From Armatimonadota bacterium (GTDB taxonomy: Bacteria; Armatimonadota; Hebobacteria; Hebobacterales; WVXJ01), in the NCBI GenBank assembly GCA_011773575.1, contig WVXJ01000034.1:4741-9981 (forward strand): DNA of 5,241 nt, written 5' to 3'. The position numbers and the translations under genes are program-made. Shown here one piece after another: positions 1 to 5,238 of this stretch. Every line of letters starts with the position of its first letter. Within the stretch, counting starts at the first letter, position 1. Below the pieces are notes generated by a model. That model saw only the letters and a list, made by a program, of their open reading frames with translations. It did no database searches and had not been told where the DNA came from.

Positions 1-25
1 GTAGGGCAGGAGTTTATCTCCTGCC
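1..25 (+). repeat. REP-like GTAG hairpin, copy A
   Basis: GTAG (1-4) is followed directly by a perfect 8-bp inverted repeat, GGCAGGAG (5-12) and CTCCTGCC (18-25), with a 5-nt TTTAT loop. It is one of five hairpins in the window that share a GTAG-type foot and a stem of about 8 bp but differ in stem sequence. The window begins at the GTAG, so any extension to the left is unseen. The right arm abuts the candidate promoter of the downstream UROD-family gene. Confidence 0.7.
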
Positions 26-49
26 ATCTAACTCTCCAAATAGTATAAT
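21..49 (+). promoter_or_regulatory. Candidate sigma70 promoter for the UROD-family gene
   Basis: There is a perfect TATAAT at 44-49. Seventeen nucleotides upstream lies CTGCCA (21-26), which matches the TTGACA consensus at four of six positions. Transcription would begin near 56, giving a leader of about 36 nt before the ATG at 92. The -35 hexamer lies almost entirely in the right arm of hairpin copy A. The -10 match is good and the -35 is modest; the assignment is by inspection only. Confidence 0.5.
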
Positions 50-91
50 ATTGCTGCGCCTTAGTGTCATATCCCAAGAAGGGAAGCGAAG

Positions 92-1255
92 ATGTCAATG
101 ACCTCCAAAGAGCGACTCATCACCGCCTTTGAAGGCGGTGTGCCGGACCGCCTGCCCGTAACCACCCATCACGTGATGCCCTATTTCCTCAATAAATATA
201 TGGACGGAATATCCAACCTGGAGTTCTTCGACCATTTCGGGCTGGATGCCATCATCTGGCCCTGGGACCACCGGCCCGATGAAAGCAAGGGCGAATATGC
301 CGACCCCGACCAGGAAAAAATCGGCTTTCTGCAGAGCCGGCGCGTCTCCACCGATAACTGGCGGGTTGAGCACGAAGATATCCCCGGCGAGGAGGTCAAG
401 ACCACCCGCTATCGTTTCATCACCCCCAAGCGCACACTCGCCATGGTGCTGCAGGGGAACGAACAAACCACCTGGGTGGCGGAGTATCTCATCAAGCGCA
501 AAGAAGATGTTGACATCATCGGCGAATACATGACTCACCCGAAATGTGATGTCGAGGCCGTCAACAGACAGGCCGACGAGTTCGGCGACCGCGGCATTGT
601 GCGGGGCCTCATCTGCCCCTTTGACGTATTCGGTCAAGCCGGCACCTGGCAGGATGCCGCCTGCCTCGTCCACATTGAAGACCTTATCCTCGCCACCTAT
701 GATGATCCTAAATGGGTGCACGAGTTGTTGGGGATTCTGGGGCGGCGCAAAGCAACTTATATCGAATCACTCAAAGGCGCCCAATATGACATCATCGAAC
801 ACGGGGGTGGAGCCGCCTCCTCCACCGTCATCTCTCCACAGATATTCGATGATTTCGTCATCCCCTATGACAAACCCCTCGTTGACCTTGCCCACCAGGT
901 GGGCCACAGAGTCGTCTATCACACCTGTGGGGGAATGATGTCCATACTGGAGAACATCGGCTCCATGAACCCGGATGCCCTGGAGACCTTCACACCCTCT
1001 GGCATGGGAGGGGATACCGACCTGGCGGAGGCGAAAAAACGCATCGGGGATCAAGTCTGCATGATAGGCGGGTTCGACCAGTTCCACTATTTCTCCGGTT
1101 GCACGCCGGAAGAAACCCGCGCCGCGGTGCGAAAATGTTTCGACGAAGCCGGTGGCGGCGGCGGTTTTGTCCTCGCCCCCTCAGACCACTTCTTCGACGC
1201 CGACCCCGAACTCATCATGGCCTTCGCCACCGAAGCCCAGAAGTGTATCTATTAG
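92..1255 (+). CDS. Uroporphyrinogen decarboxylase superfamily protein (methyltransferase-like, not HemE)
   Basis: This 387-residue protein belongs to the UROD/MtaA/CmuA superfamily of TIM barrels, which includes heme-pathway UROD and cobalamin-dependent methyltransferases. It opens with the family signature GVPDRLPV (16-23). It lacks the RQAGRYLPEY-type active-site segment of true HemE, so heme synthesis is unlikely. The HTCGG segment has H277-x-C279, resembling the first part of the zinc site (His-x-Cys...Cys) of MtaA/MtbA-type methyl-corrinoid:thiol methyltransferases. C323 and C337 are possible third ligands. A GGG-rich segment followed by LAPSDHFF (355-368) matches the usual C-terminal barrel region of the family. 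There is no signal peptide or membrane segment, so it should be cytosolic. The ATG at 92 is preferred because GAAGGG (78-83) lies 8 nt upstream; the in-frame ATG at 98 is a less well spaced alternative. It is a lone plus-strand gene convergent with the ferritin gene, with no corrinoid protein or activator nearby. The family call is firm; the substrate is unknown. Confidence 0.9.
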   Translation: MSMTSKERLITAFEGGVPDRLPVTTHHVMPYFLNKYMDGISNLEFFDHFGLDAIIWPWDHRPDESKGEYADPDQEKIGFLQSRRVSTDNWRVEHEDIPGEEVKTTRYRFITPKRTLAMVLQGNEQTTWVAEYLIKRKEDVDIIGEYMTHPKCDVEAVNRQADEFGDRGIVRGLICPFDVFGQAGTWQDAACLVHIEDLILATYDDPKWVHELLGILGRRKATYIESLKGAQYDIIEHGGGAASSTVISPQIFDDFVIPYDKPLVDLAHQVGHRVVYHTCGGMMSILENIGSMNPDALETFTPSGMGGDTDLAEAKKRIGDQVCMIGGFDQFHYFSGCTPEETRAAVRKCFDEAGGGGGFVLAPSDHFFDADPELIMAFATEAQKCIY

Positions 1256-1347
1256 CCGCCTCTCTGCTTGCCCGCCGTAGCCGCCTACTCGGTCGAGCCT
1301 ACTTCGCCGAAGCAGAGCGGCTGCGAAGGCTGGATTGGCGAAGGCGG
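1256..1347. repeat. GC-rich fold-back segment after the UROD-family gene
   Basis: This stretch follows the stop codon immediately and contains several mutually exclusive inverted repeats. CTCTGCTT (1262-1269) pairs with AAGCAGAG (1310-1317), and CCG (1256-1258) can extend it with CGG (1318-1320). AGCCGC (1279-1284) pairs with GCGGCT (1317-1322). CCCGCC (1271-1276) pairs with GGCGGG (1343-1348). CTTCGCC (1302-1308) pairs with GGCGAAG (1337-1343). GCCTACT occurs twice (1283-1289 and 1297-1303), as does CGCCGAAGC (1306-1314 and 1370-1378). No T-tract follows, so it is not a canonical terminator. It could stabilise the 3' end of the transcript or be a degraded intergenic repeat of another family. 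The pairings are seen directly; the role is unknown. Confidence 0.45.
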
Positions 1348-1372
1348 GTAGGGCGGGGATGCCGGCCCCGCC
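1348..1372 (+). repeat. REP-like GTAG hairpin, copy E
   Basis: GTAG (1348-1351) is followed by GGCGGGG (1352-1358), a 7-nt loop, and CCCCGCC (1366-1372), a perfect 7-bp stem. The eighth pair (A1359 with G1365) is lost. The layout matches the other copies, and the stem resembles that of copy D. Confidence 0.6.
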
Positions 1373-1387
1373 GAAGCCTATTCAACC

Positions 1388-1417
1388 GCAGATACACGCA
1401 GATAAACACAGATAGAT
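1388..1417. repeat. Tandem 10-bp repeat, three units
   Basis: Three consecutive 10-bp units read GCAGATACAC, GCAGATAAAC and ACAGATAGAT, preceded by AACC. CAGAT is invariant at the same position in each unit. From memory, strings built on the CGCAGAT/ACAGAT theme recur between genes in many uncultivated bacterial genomes, but I know of no settled function. It is not palindromic, contains no gene, and sits between two REP-like hairpins. Confidence 0.55.
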
Positions 1418-1434
1418 ACAAGAACCGAAATTGC

Positions 1435-1457
1435 GGGCGCATGAGATGCGCCCCTAC
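1435..1457 (-). repeat. REP-like GTAG hairpin, copy B (inverted)
   Basis: On the minus strand, GTAG (1457-1454) is followed by an 8-bp stem: GGGCGCAT (1453-1446), loop CTC, and ATGCGCCC (1442-1435). The foot points toward copy C, so B and C lie head to head with 25 nt between their feet. This resembles the paired arrangement seen in BIME-type repeat units. Confidence 0.7.
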
Positions 1458-1482
1458 AGAAAATGTGAGGACTAAATGGACT

Positions 1483-1505
1483 ATAGGGGCGAATCACAAT
1501 TCGCC
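1483..1505 (+). repeat. REP-like hairpin, copy C (ATAG foot)
   Basis: ATAG (1483-1486), one base from GTAG, precedes G then GGCGAAT (1488-1494), loop CACA, and ATTCGCC (1499-1505). The stem is 7 bp perfect. The outermost position (G1487 opposite A1506) is unpaired, which suggests one degraded base pair. Together with inverted copy B it forms a head-to-head pair. Confidence 0.65.
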
Positions 1506-1514
1506 AACATCACT

Positions 1515-1540
1515 GTAGGGCGGGGTCTCCGCACCCCGCC
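1515..1540 (+). repeat. REP-like GTAG hairpin, copy D
   Basis: GTAG (1515-1518) is followed by GGCGGGGT (1519-1526), a 6-nt loop, and ACCCCGCC (1533-1540), a perfect 8-bp stem. It ends 16 nt before the stop codon of the minus-strand ferritin gene, so it would lie in that gene's 3' UTR. It has no U-tract, so it is not a typical intrinsic terminator, but it could protect the 3' end. Confidence 0.7.
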
Positions 1541-1556
1541 GATTCAGTCACCAGGA

Positions 1557-2036
1557 TTAACCATCTAGTTTCGCCGACAGTGTGGCGATGTGGCTGTATT
1601 CCTCCTGGACGATGTTATCCAGCCGTCCTTTGCCTAGCCTTTCGGGAACTAGTTCTTTCAGCCCCAGGTAAAAGACAATGGAATCCTTCTCCAGCCCGAT
1701 GGCGGTCTGCAGTATCTCCTGCATCGTCTTGCCGCTCACTTGCTCGCTGGGGTCCGCGCTCATGTCGAATACATTCCTGTCCACCATCGCCTGCAGGTAA
1801 AATGACTGCTCATTATCCGGATCGAAGGCGACCGGCTCTTTCTCCTTTAATGTCAGCTCGGCCCGCATGTCGGAAAATGTCCTCTCATGTTCATCCTCCA
1901 TCGCCGCCAACTCGCCCAACATCTTCTCAGCCGCCTTATCTGCAGCATAGTCCATGGCCTTGCGGTAGAACTTAGCCCCATTCTGCTCCATCCTTTCCGC
2001 CATCTCCAGGACTTCATCCGCATTATAACGCAGCAT
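1557..2036 (-). CDS. Rubrerythrin-like ferritin-family diiron protein, no rubredoxin domain
   Basis: This 159-residue protein has the four-helix diiron layout of the ferritin-like/rubrerythrin superfamily. Likely ligands are E17 in helix 1 (MEQNGAKFY), E47xxH50 in helix 2, E116 in helix 3 (LEKDSIVFY) and E146xxH149 in helix 4. The two ExxH motifs and the repeated E...FY pattern reflect the internal duplication of the fold. The C-terminal CxxC...CxxC rubredoxin domain of classical rubrerythrin is absent, so electrons would have to come from a separate partner. Family members reduce peroxide or handle iron in anaerobes and microaerophiles; which applies here cannot be read from the sequence. 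The start is supported by AGGAG (2048-2044 on the minus strand), 7 nt before the ATG. The gene lies 133 nt downstream of the alpha-galactosidase gene on the same strand and converges on the repeat-rich region. Confidence 0.88.
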   Translation of the reverse strand: MLRYNADEVLEMAERMEQNGAKFYRKAMDYAADKAAEKMLGELAAMEDEHERTFSDMRAELTLKEKEPVAFDPDNEQSFYLQAMVDRNVFDMSADPSEQVSGKTMQEILQTAIGLEKDSIVFYLGLKELVPERLGKGRLDNIVQEEYSHIATLSAKLDG

Positions 2037-2128
2037 TTTCTTTCTCCTTTCTCAAGCGGCAGTATTCTCTGCGTCTGGGAATCTGTGCCTGGCTTTTTTC
2101 GCTTCGAGTGAAGGTTATCCTTGGAGGG

Positions 2129-2157
2129 ATCTTACGCATTTGGACAAGGGCAGACAA
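2129..2157 (-). promoter_or_regulatory. Weak candidate promoter for the ferritin gene
   Basis: Reading the minus strand, TTGTCT (2157-2152) and TAAGAT (2134-2129) are separated by 17 nt and each matches the sigma70 consensus at four of six positions. The -35 overlaps an inverted repeat, CAGACA (2151-2156) and TGTCTG (2160-2165), with a 3-nt spacer, just after the melA stop codon. That palindrome could be an operator or a short transcript hairpin; it has no U-tract. Read-through from melA is an equally good way to express the ferritin. Confidence 0.25.
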
Positions 2158-2169
2158 TCTGTCTGAAGT

Positions 2170-3474
2170 CTACTCCGCAAACCGGGGCAGCCAATCACCG
2201 TGAGCCTCAATCATCTCATCCACCAGAGACCAGATTTCTTCCAGGCTCAATTCCGCACCGGTGTGGGGGTCCAACATGGCGGCATGATAGATATGTTCTT
2301 TCTTGCCGGTCAACGCTGCCTTCACGGTGAGTTCCTGTACATTGATATTGGTCCGGTTCATAGCCGCCAGGTGTACGGGCAGGGCCCCCACCTTCTGGGG
2401 GTGAATGCCGTTCTTATCAATCACACACGGAACCTCCACACAACAGCCCTCCGGTAGGTTGTCAATCAGCCCCTGGTTCAACACATTGCCATGCACCAGC
2501 ACTTTCTCATCGGTCTCCAGGGCGTGGATGATCTGGACGCCGTAATCCTGTGAACGACTCAGTTCCTCAAAACTTTTCCCGGCAGCCAAATCCTCGGCCA
2601 TGGAGGCCCACCACCGCTCCTGTTCTTCACAGCGGCGCGGATATTCATCCAGGGGAATGTTGTAACGCTCGATCAAATCCGGGCGGTCCCGCTTGATAAA
2701 CCAGGGATTGTATTCACTGAAATGTTCGCTCGATTCGGTGATGTAATAGCCCAGTCGAAAAAGCATGTCCAGCCGCACCCGGTCCCATTCCGGCAAATAT
2801 TCGCCGCGGCGGACTTTCTCCAATATGCGGGGATAGAGATCTTCTCCCTTGTGCTCCAGTCTCAGATAGAAGGCCATGTGGTTTATCCCCGCGCAGATGT
2901 AATCCACCTCCTCCGGGTTCACCCCCACAGCCTCACAGAGATGATGATGGCTCACCTGCACACTGTGACACAGCCCGATGGTTCTGATGTTGGCGGCTTC
3001 CATCAAGGCCCAGGTATTCATCGCCAGAGGGTTCACATAATTGAGTAGGGTCGCGTTTGGACACACATCTTCCATGAGGCGGGCATAGTCGAGCAGTACG
3101 GGGATGCTTCTCAGGGCGCGGAAGATGCCGCCGATTCCCAGGGTGTCACCAATCGTCTGGCGAAGGCCGTACTTCTTGGGAATCTCGAAATCGGTCACCG
3201 TGCAAGGATGATAACCGCCCACCTGAATCATGCTTACCGCGTAGTCCGTTTTTTCGAGAGCCTCCCGGGCATCGAGAGTGGCGATAATCTGTGGATTCGC
3301 CTTCCACGCCTTTGCCACCTGATGTGCCATCTTCTCGGAGACGCGCAAACGCTCCTCATCAATATCGAAGAGCGCAATAGTGCTGTCTTTCAGTTCCGGG
3401 AAAGAGAGACAATCGGAAATGAGTGTCTTCGCAAAAATCACGCTCCCCGCGCCAATCAAAGTAATCTTTGCCAA
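2170..3474 (-). CDS. melA: Alpha-galactosidase, glycoside hydrolase family 4 (MelA type)
   Basis: The enzyme hydrolyses alpha-galactosides such as melibiose in the cytosol. GH4 enzymes use NAD+ and a divalent metal, usually Mn2+, in a redox-assisted elimination mechanism rather than the usual two-acid hydrolysis. From the TTG start it has 434 residues, against about 450 for E. coli MelA, whose sequence it resembles along its whole length. The NAD-binding segment is IGAGS (7-11). GGYHPCTVTDFE (86-97) and NYVNPLAMNTWA (145-156) match MelA closely. CHSVQ (169-173, metal-ligand Cys169) and GINHMAFYL (196-204, metal-ligand His199) carry the GH4 metal site. The C-terminal segment ends in AHGDWLP, as in MelA. 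TTG at 3474 is chosen because AAGGAG (3488-3483) lies 8 nt upstream and the protein then begins just before the NAD fold. An in-frame ATG at 3510 lacks a ribosome binding site. No sugar transporter or regulator is adjacent. Confidence 0.93.
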   Translation of the reverse strand: MAKITLIGAGSVIFAKTLISDCLSFPELKDSTIALFDIDEERLRVSEKMAHQVAKAWKANPQIIATLDAREALEKTDYAVSMIQVGGYHPCTVTDFEIPKKYGLRQTIGDTLGIGGIFRALRSIPVLLDYARLMEDVCPNATLLNYVNPLAMNTWALMEAANIRTIGLCHSVQVSHHHLCEAVGVNPEEVDYICAGINHMAFYLRLEHKGEDLYPRILEKVRRGEYLPEWDRVRLDMLFRLGYYITESSEHFSEYNPWFIKRDRPDLIERYNIPLDEYPRRCEEQERWWASMAEDLAAGKSFEELSRSQDYGVQIIHALETDEKVLVHGNVLNQGLIDNLPEGCCVEVPCVIDKNGIHPQKVGALPVHLAAMNRTNINVQELTVKAALTGKKEHIYHAAMLDPHTGAELSLEEIWSLVDEMIEAHGDWLPRFAE

Positions 3475-3482
3475 TTCTGTTT

Positions 3483-3488
3483 CTCCTT
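3483..3488 (-). promoter_or_regulatory. Ribosome binding site deciding the melA TTG start
   Basis: AAGGAG on the minus strand sits 8 nt before TTG at 3474. No comparable site precedes the upstream in-frame ATG at 3510, where the minus strand reads CCGCCGCCGTGA. This places the real start 12 codons inside the longest reading frame. Confidence 0.8.
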
Positions 3489-3537
3489 GGGTCTGTTTCG
3501 CCGGCCTCATTCACGGCGGCGGGAACCTTTCGGCTGA

Positions 3538-3565
3538 ATGATACTCGGAACGGGAGTGCTGTCAA
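3538..3565 (-). promoter_or_regulatory. Sigma70-type promoter for melA
   Basis: On the minus strand, a perfect TTGACA (3565-3560) and TATCAT (3543-3538, five of six) are separated by 16 nt. Transcription would start near 3531, giving a leader of about 56 nt before the TTG start. It lies about 30 nt downstream of the gdh-unit terminator, so melA appears to be independently transcribed. I saw no clear operator palindrome around it. Confidence 0.7.
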
Positions 3566-3596
3566 ATCATCAGTGAGGCGTTCTTGCGCTCAAACG

Positions 3597-3632
3597 AAAA
3601 AAGGCTCCTCCGCGGGGTAGGAAGGAGCCTTT
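3597..3632 (-). terminator. Intrinsic terminator of the gdh unit
   Basis: Read on the minus strand, a 10-bp perfect stem, AAAGGCTCCT (3632-3623) pairing with AGGAGCCTTT (3609-3600), encloses a 13-nt loop. A run of six T begins inside the stem end and continues to 3597, then CGTTTG. This is a strong factor-independent terminator for transcripts coming from the glutamate dehydrogenase and small-ORF genes. On the plus strand only three T follow the stem, and no plus-strand gene lies nearby. Confidence 0.85.
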
Positions 3633-3662
3633 CCAGATATGGGTGCAAGCGTCAAGCCTTCC

Positions 3663-3694
3663 GGCGCAGCCGGATGTCCTTCTCCGGTTGCGCC
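3663..3694. repeat. Long 3' UTR hairpin before the terminator
   Basis: GGCGCAGCCGG (3663-3673) pairs with CCGGTTGCGCC (3684-3694), and A3674 with T3683 extends it to 12 positions around an 8-nt loop. The only imperfection is G3669 opposite T3688. This is a G-U wobble in plus-strand RNA but an A-C mismatch in minus-strand RNA, the direction of the gdh transcript. It lacks the GTAG foot of the other hairpins. It may stabilise the gdh mRNA end or be a repeat of another family. Confidence 0.5.
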
Positions 3695-3721
3695 CGCTCG
3701 CATCTCTCTTGAAAGACAATA

Positions 3722-3946
3722 CTACACTTTGCCGTCACACAGGCGCTTCATGTAGTCCAGGTGGTGCTGAACCAGGAGCAATCTTTCCAACTGATCCGCA
3801 TCCTTACACCACATCCCCAGGTCGGTCAGCGCGTTCTCGGCGTTGGAAGTCAGGCTGCGCACGAGGTTGCGAAAGATGCGAAGTTCTTCCTGTGCCGACA
3901 GTCGGGGTTTCTCAGGCGCCGCTGTACTGGTGAATGTCTGCTCCAT
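3722..3946 (-). CDS. Small protein of unknown function downstream of glutamate dehydrogenase
   Basis: This 74-residue protein belongs to no family I recognise. Residues 1-15 are polar and probably disordered. Residues 16 to about 70 are predicted by eye to be mostly helical: one helix around SAQEELRIFRNLVRSL, another around DADQLERLLLVQHHLDYMKRL. There is one Trp (W46), Cys47 next to it and Cys70 near the end. No signal peptide or membrane segment is seen. The ATG at 3946 lies 17 nt after the gdh stop. AGGAG (3965-3961) overlaps that stop codon but is 14 nt from the ATG, and AAGGG is closer than ideal, so initiation may depend on translational coupling. The frame is open upstream to 4021 inside gdh, but that extension would overlap gdh and is not preferred. 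Co-transcription with gdh up to the shared terminator is likely; whether it acts on GDH is unknown. Confidence 0.65.
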   Translation of the reverse strand: MEQTFTSTAAPEKPRLSAQEELRIFRNLVRSLTSNAENALTDLGMWCKDADQLERLLLVQHHLDYMKRLCDGKV

Positions 3947-3963
3947 TTTCCCTTGCTCTTCTC

Positions 3964-5238
3964 CTATCTGGTCCACCCGCGCAATCTCATCGCCTCGGCG
4001 ACTCGCAGCACGGCCACACAATAGGCTGCAGTGCGCATATCTATATTGCGCTCCCCTGACATGCTGAGCACATCATGGAAGGCTTTGGTAATCTTCCGAT
4101 TCAGCCGCTCGTGCACTTCCGGCTCATCCCAGTAGTAGGACTGACGGTTCTGCACCATCTCGAAGTAGGAGACGATTACACCTCCCGCGTTGCAGAGGAA
4201 GTCCGGTATCACAAAGATTCCCTTTTTGTACAAGATGATATCCGCCTCCGGAGTGGTGGGCCCATTCGCCGCCTCCGCCACTATCCGGGCTTGAATCCGG
4301 TCGGCATTCTCCTCATTAAGGACTTTCTCCAGTGCCGCGGGAATCAGTATATCAACCTTCAACTCAAGCAAATCGCCGTTGCTGATCGGCTCTGTTCCAG
4401 GTATGCCTGCGACTGACCCGGTATCGGCCTTATGCTTTATCGCCGTTTTTGCATCAATACCTTTCAAGTTCAACACCCCGCCTCTGGAATCACTGATCGC
4501 CACTACCCGGCAGCCGAGCAATTCTTCAGCCAGCAGGGCGGAATAGGAGCCCGCATTGCCGAATCCCTGGATGGCCACCGTCGCTCCCTTGGGATCGACC
4601 TTCAGATGTTTGCAGGCCTCGCGAATGGTGTAGATGGTTCCGCGGGCGGTGGCGTCACCGCGTCCGAGCGAGCCTCCCAGTTCCAGCGGTTTGCCTGTAA
4701 TCATGCCTGGACAATGGTGCCCGGTTAGTTTGCTGTACTCGTCCATCATCCAAGCCATGATCTGGGGGGTGGTGTAAACATCCGGCGCGGGTACATCCAT
4801 ATCGGGGCCAAGTATCTCGTGGATGGCGCCAATGTAAGCGCGGGAGAGACGCTCCAGTTCATTAGGTGACATCTCCTTGGGGTTGCATATGACGCCGCCC
4901 TTTCCGCCGCCCAGAGGAATATCAGCCAGCGCGCATTTCCATGTCATCCAGGAGGCCAATGCCCTGATGGTGTCTATGGTTTCCTCCGGATGAAAGCGGA
5001 TGCCGCCTTTCGCCGGGCCTCGAGCGTAGTTGTGCTGGACTCGAAAGCCTTTAAATACTCTTAACGTCCCATCATCCATAATTACGGGCAAAGAGGCGTG
5101 CAACTCCCGCATCGGCTCACGCAAAATAGCGCATATCGAGGGATTAAGGTCGAGTTCAGCCGCGGCCTTGTCGAACTGGGCCTGGGCTATCTCAAAGGCG
5201 GTTTTTTCTTGGCGCTTGTTCTTCAGGTCAACCGTCAC
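3964..5238 (-). CDS. gdhA: Glutamate dehydrogenase (Glu/Leu/Phe/Val dehydrogenase family), 5' end at window edge
   Basis: The enzyme interconverts glutamate and 2-oxoglutarate plus ammonia in the cytosol, normally as a hexamer. The 424 visible residues match the usual length of about 415-420 for the class shared by thermophiles and many anaerobes. Substrate-site and catalytic lysines are K77 (AKGGIRFHP), K101 (WMTWKCAL) and K113 (PLGGGKGG); D153 is the conserved acid (PAPDV). TGKPLELGGSLGR (181-193) is the family hinge signature. The dinucleotide fold has GFGNAG (225-230), and D250 ends the second strand (VVAISD), which favours NAD over NADP. NAGGVIVSYFE (350-360) carries the conserved Ser357. 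The GTG at 5238 is only a working start: the frame continues to the edge through a CAA codon, and no ribosome binding site is visible, so the true start may lie outside. A 74-residue gene follows after 17 nt. The family is certain; amino-acid specificity is inferred as glutamate from overall similarity. Confidence 0.93.
   Translation of the reverse strand: MTVDLKNKRQEKTAFEIAQAQFDKAAAELDLNPSICAILREPMRELHASLPVIMDDGTLRVFKGFRVQHNYARGPAKGGIRFHPEETIDTIRALASWMTWKCALADIPLGGGKGGVICNPKEMSPNELERLSRAYIGAIHEILGPDMDVPAPDVYTTPQIMAWMMDEYSKLTGHHCPGMITGKPLELGGSLGRGDATARGTIYTIREACKHLKVDPKGATVAIQGFGNAGSYSALLAEELLGCRVVAISDSRGGVLNLKGIDAKTAIKHKADTGSVAGIPGTEPISNGDLLELKVDILIPAALEKVLNEENADRIQARIVAEAANGPTTPEADIILYKKGIFVIPDFLCNAGGVIVSYFEMVQNRQSYYWDEPEVHERLNRKITKAFHDVLSMSGERNIDMRTAAYCVAVLRVAEAMRLRGWTR

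Noticed and set aside
95..721. 208-codon open frame on the minus strand opposite the UROD-family gene
   Set aside because: It is an antisense shadow of a well-supported gene, with a composition unlike a real protein and no recognisable domain.
92..1255. Annotation as HemE, uroporphyrinogen decarboxylase of heme synthesis
   Set aside because: The RQAGRYLPEY-type N-terminal active-site motif is missing, and no heme-pathway genes are adjacent.
1099..1518. 139-codon plus-strand frame running from the UROD-family gene end through the intergenic repeats
   Set aside because: It is Arg-rich and low in complexity, is translated from GC-rich hairpins and the tandem repeat, overlaps the real gene and has no convincing ribosome binding site.
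1348..1540. CRISPR array
   Set aside because: The repeats are short hairpins with variable stems, mixed orientation and irregular spacing, with no uniform repeat-spacer pattern and no cas genes.
3475..3510. Longer melA starting at ATG 3510
   Set aside because: No Shine-Dalgarno precedes it. The extra 12 residues are polar, lie before the NAD fold and have no counterpart in MelA, whereas TTG at 3474 has AAGGAG at ideal spacing.
3359..3565. 68-codon minus-strand frame overlapping the start of melA
   Set aside because: It overlaps the melA promoter and coding start in another frame and has no recognisable product or ribosome binding site.
3947..4021. Longer 99-residue version of the small ORF starting inside gdh
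   Set aside because: It would overlap the gdh coding sequence by 58 bases, and its extra N-terminal residues are translated mostly from gdh codons. The ATG at 3946, just after the gdh stop, is simpler.
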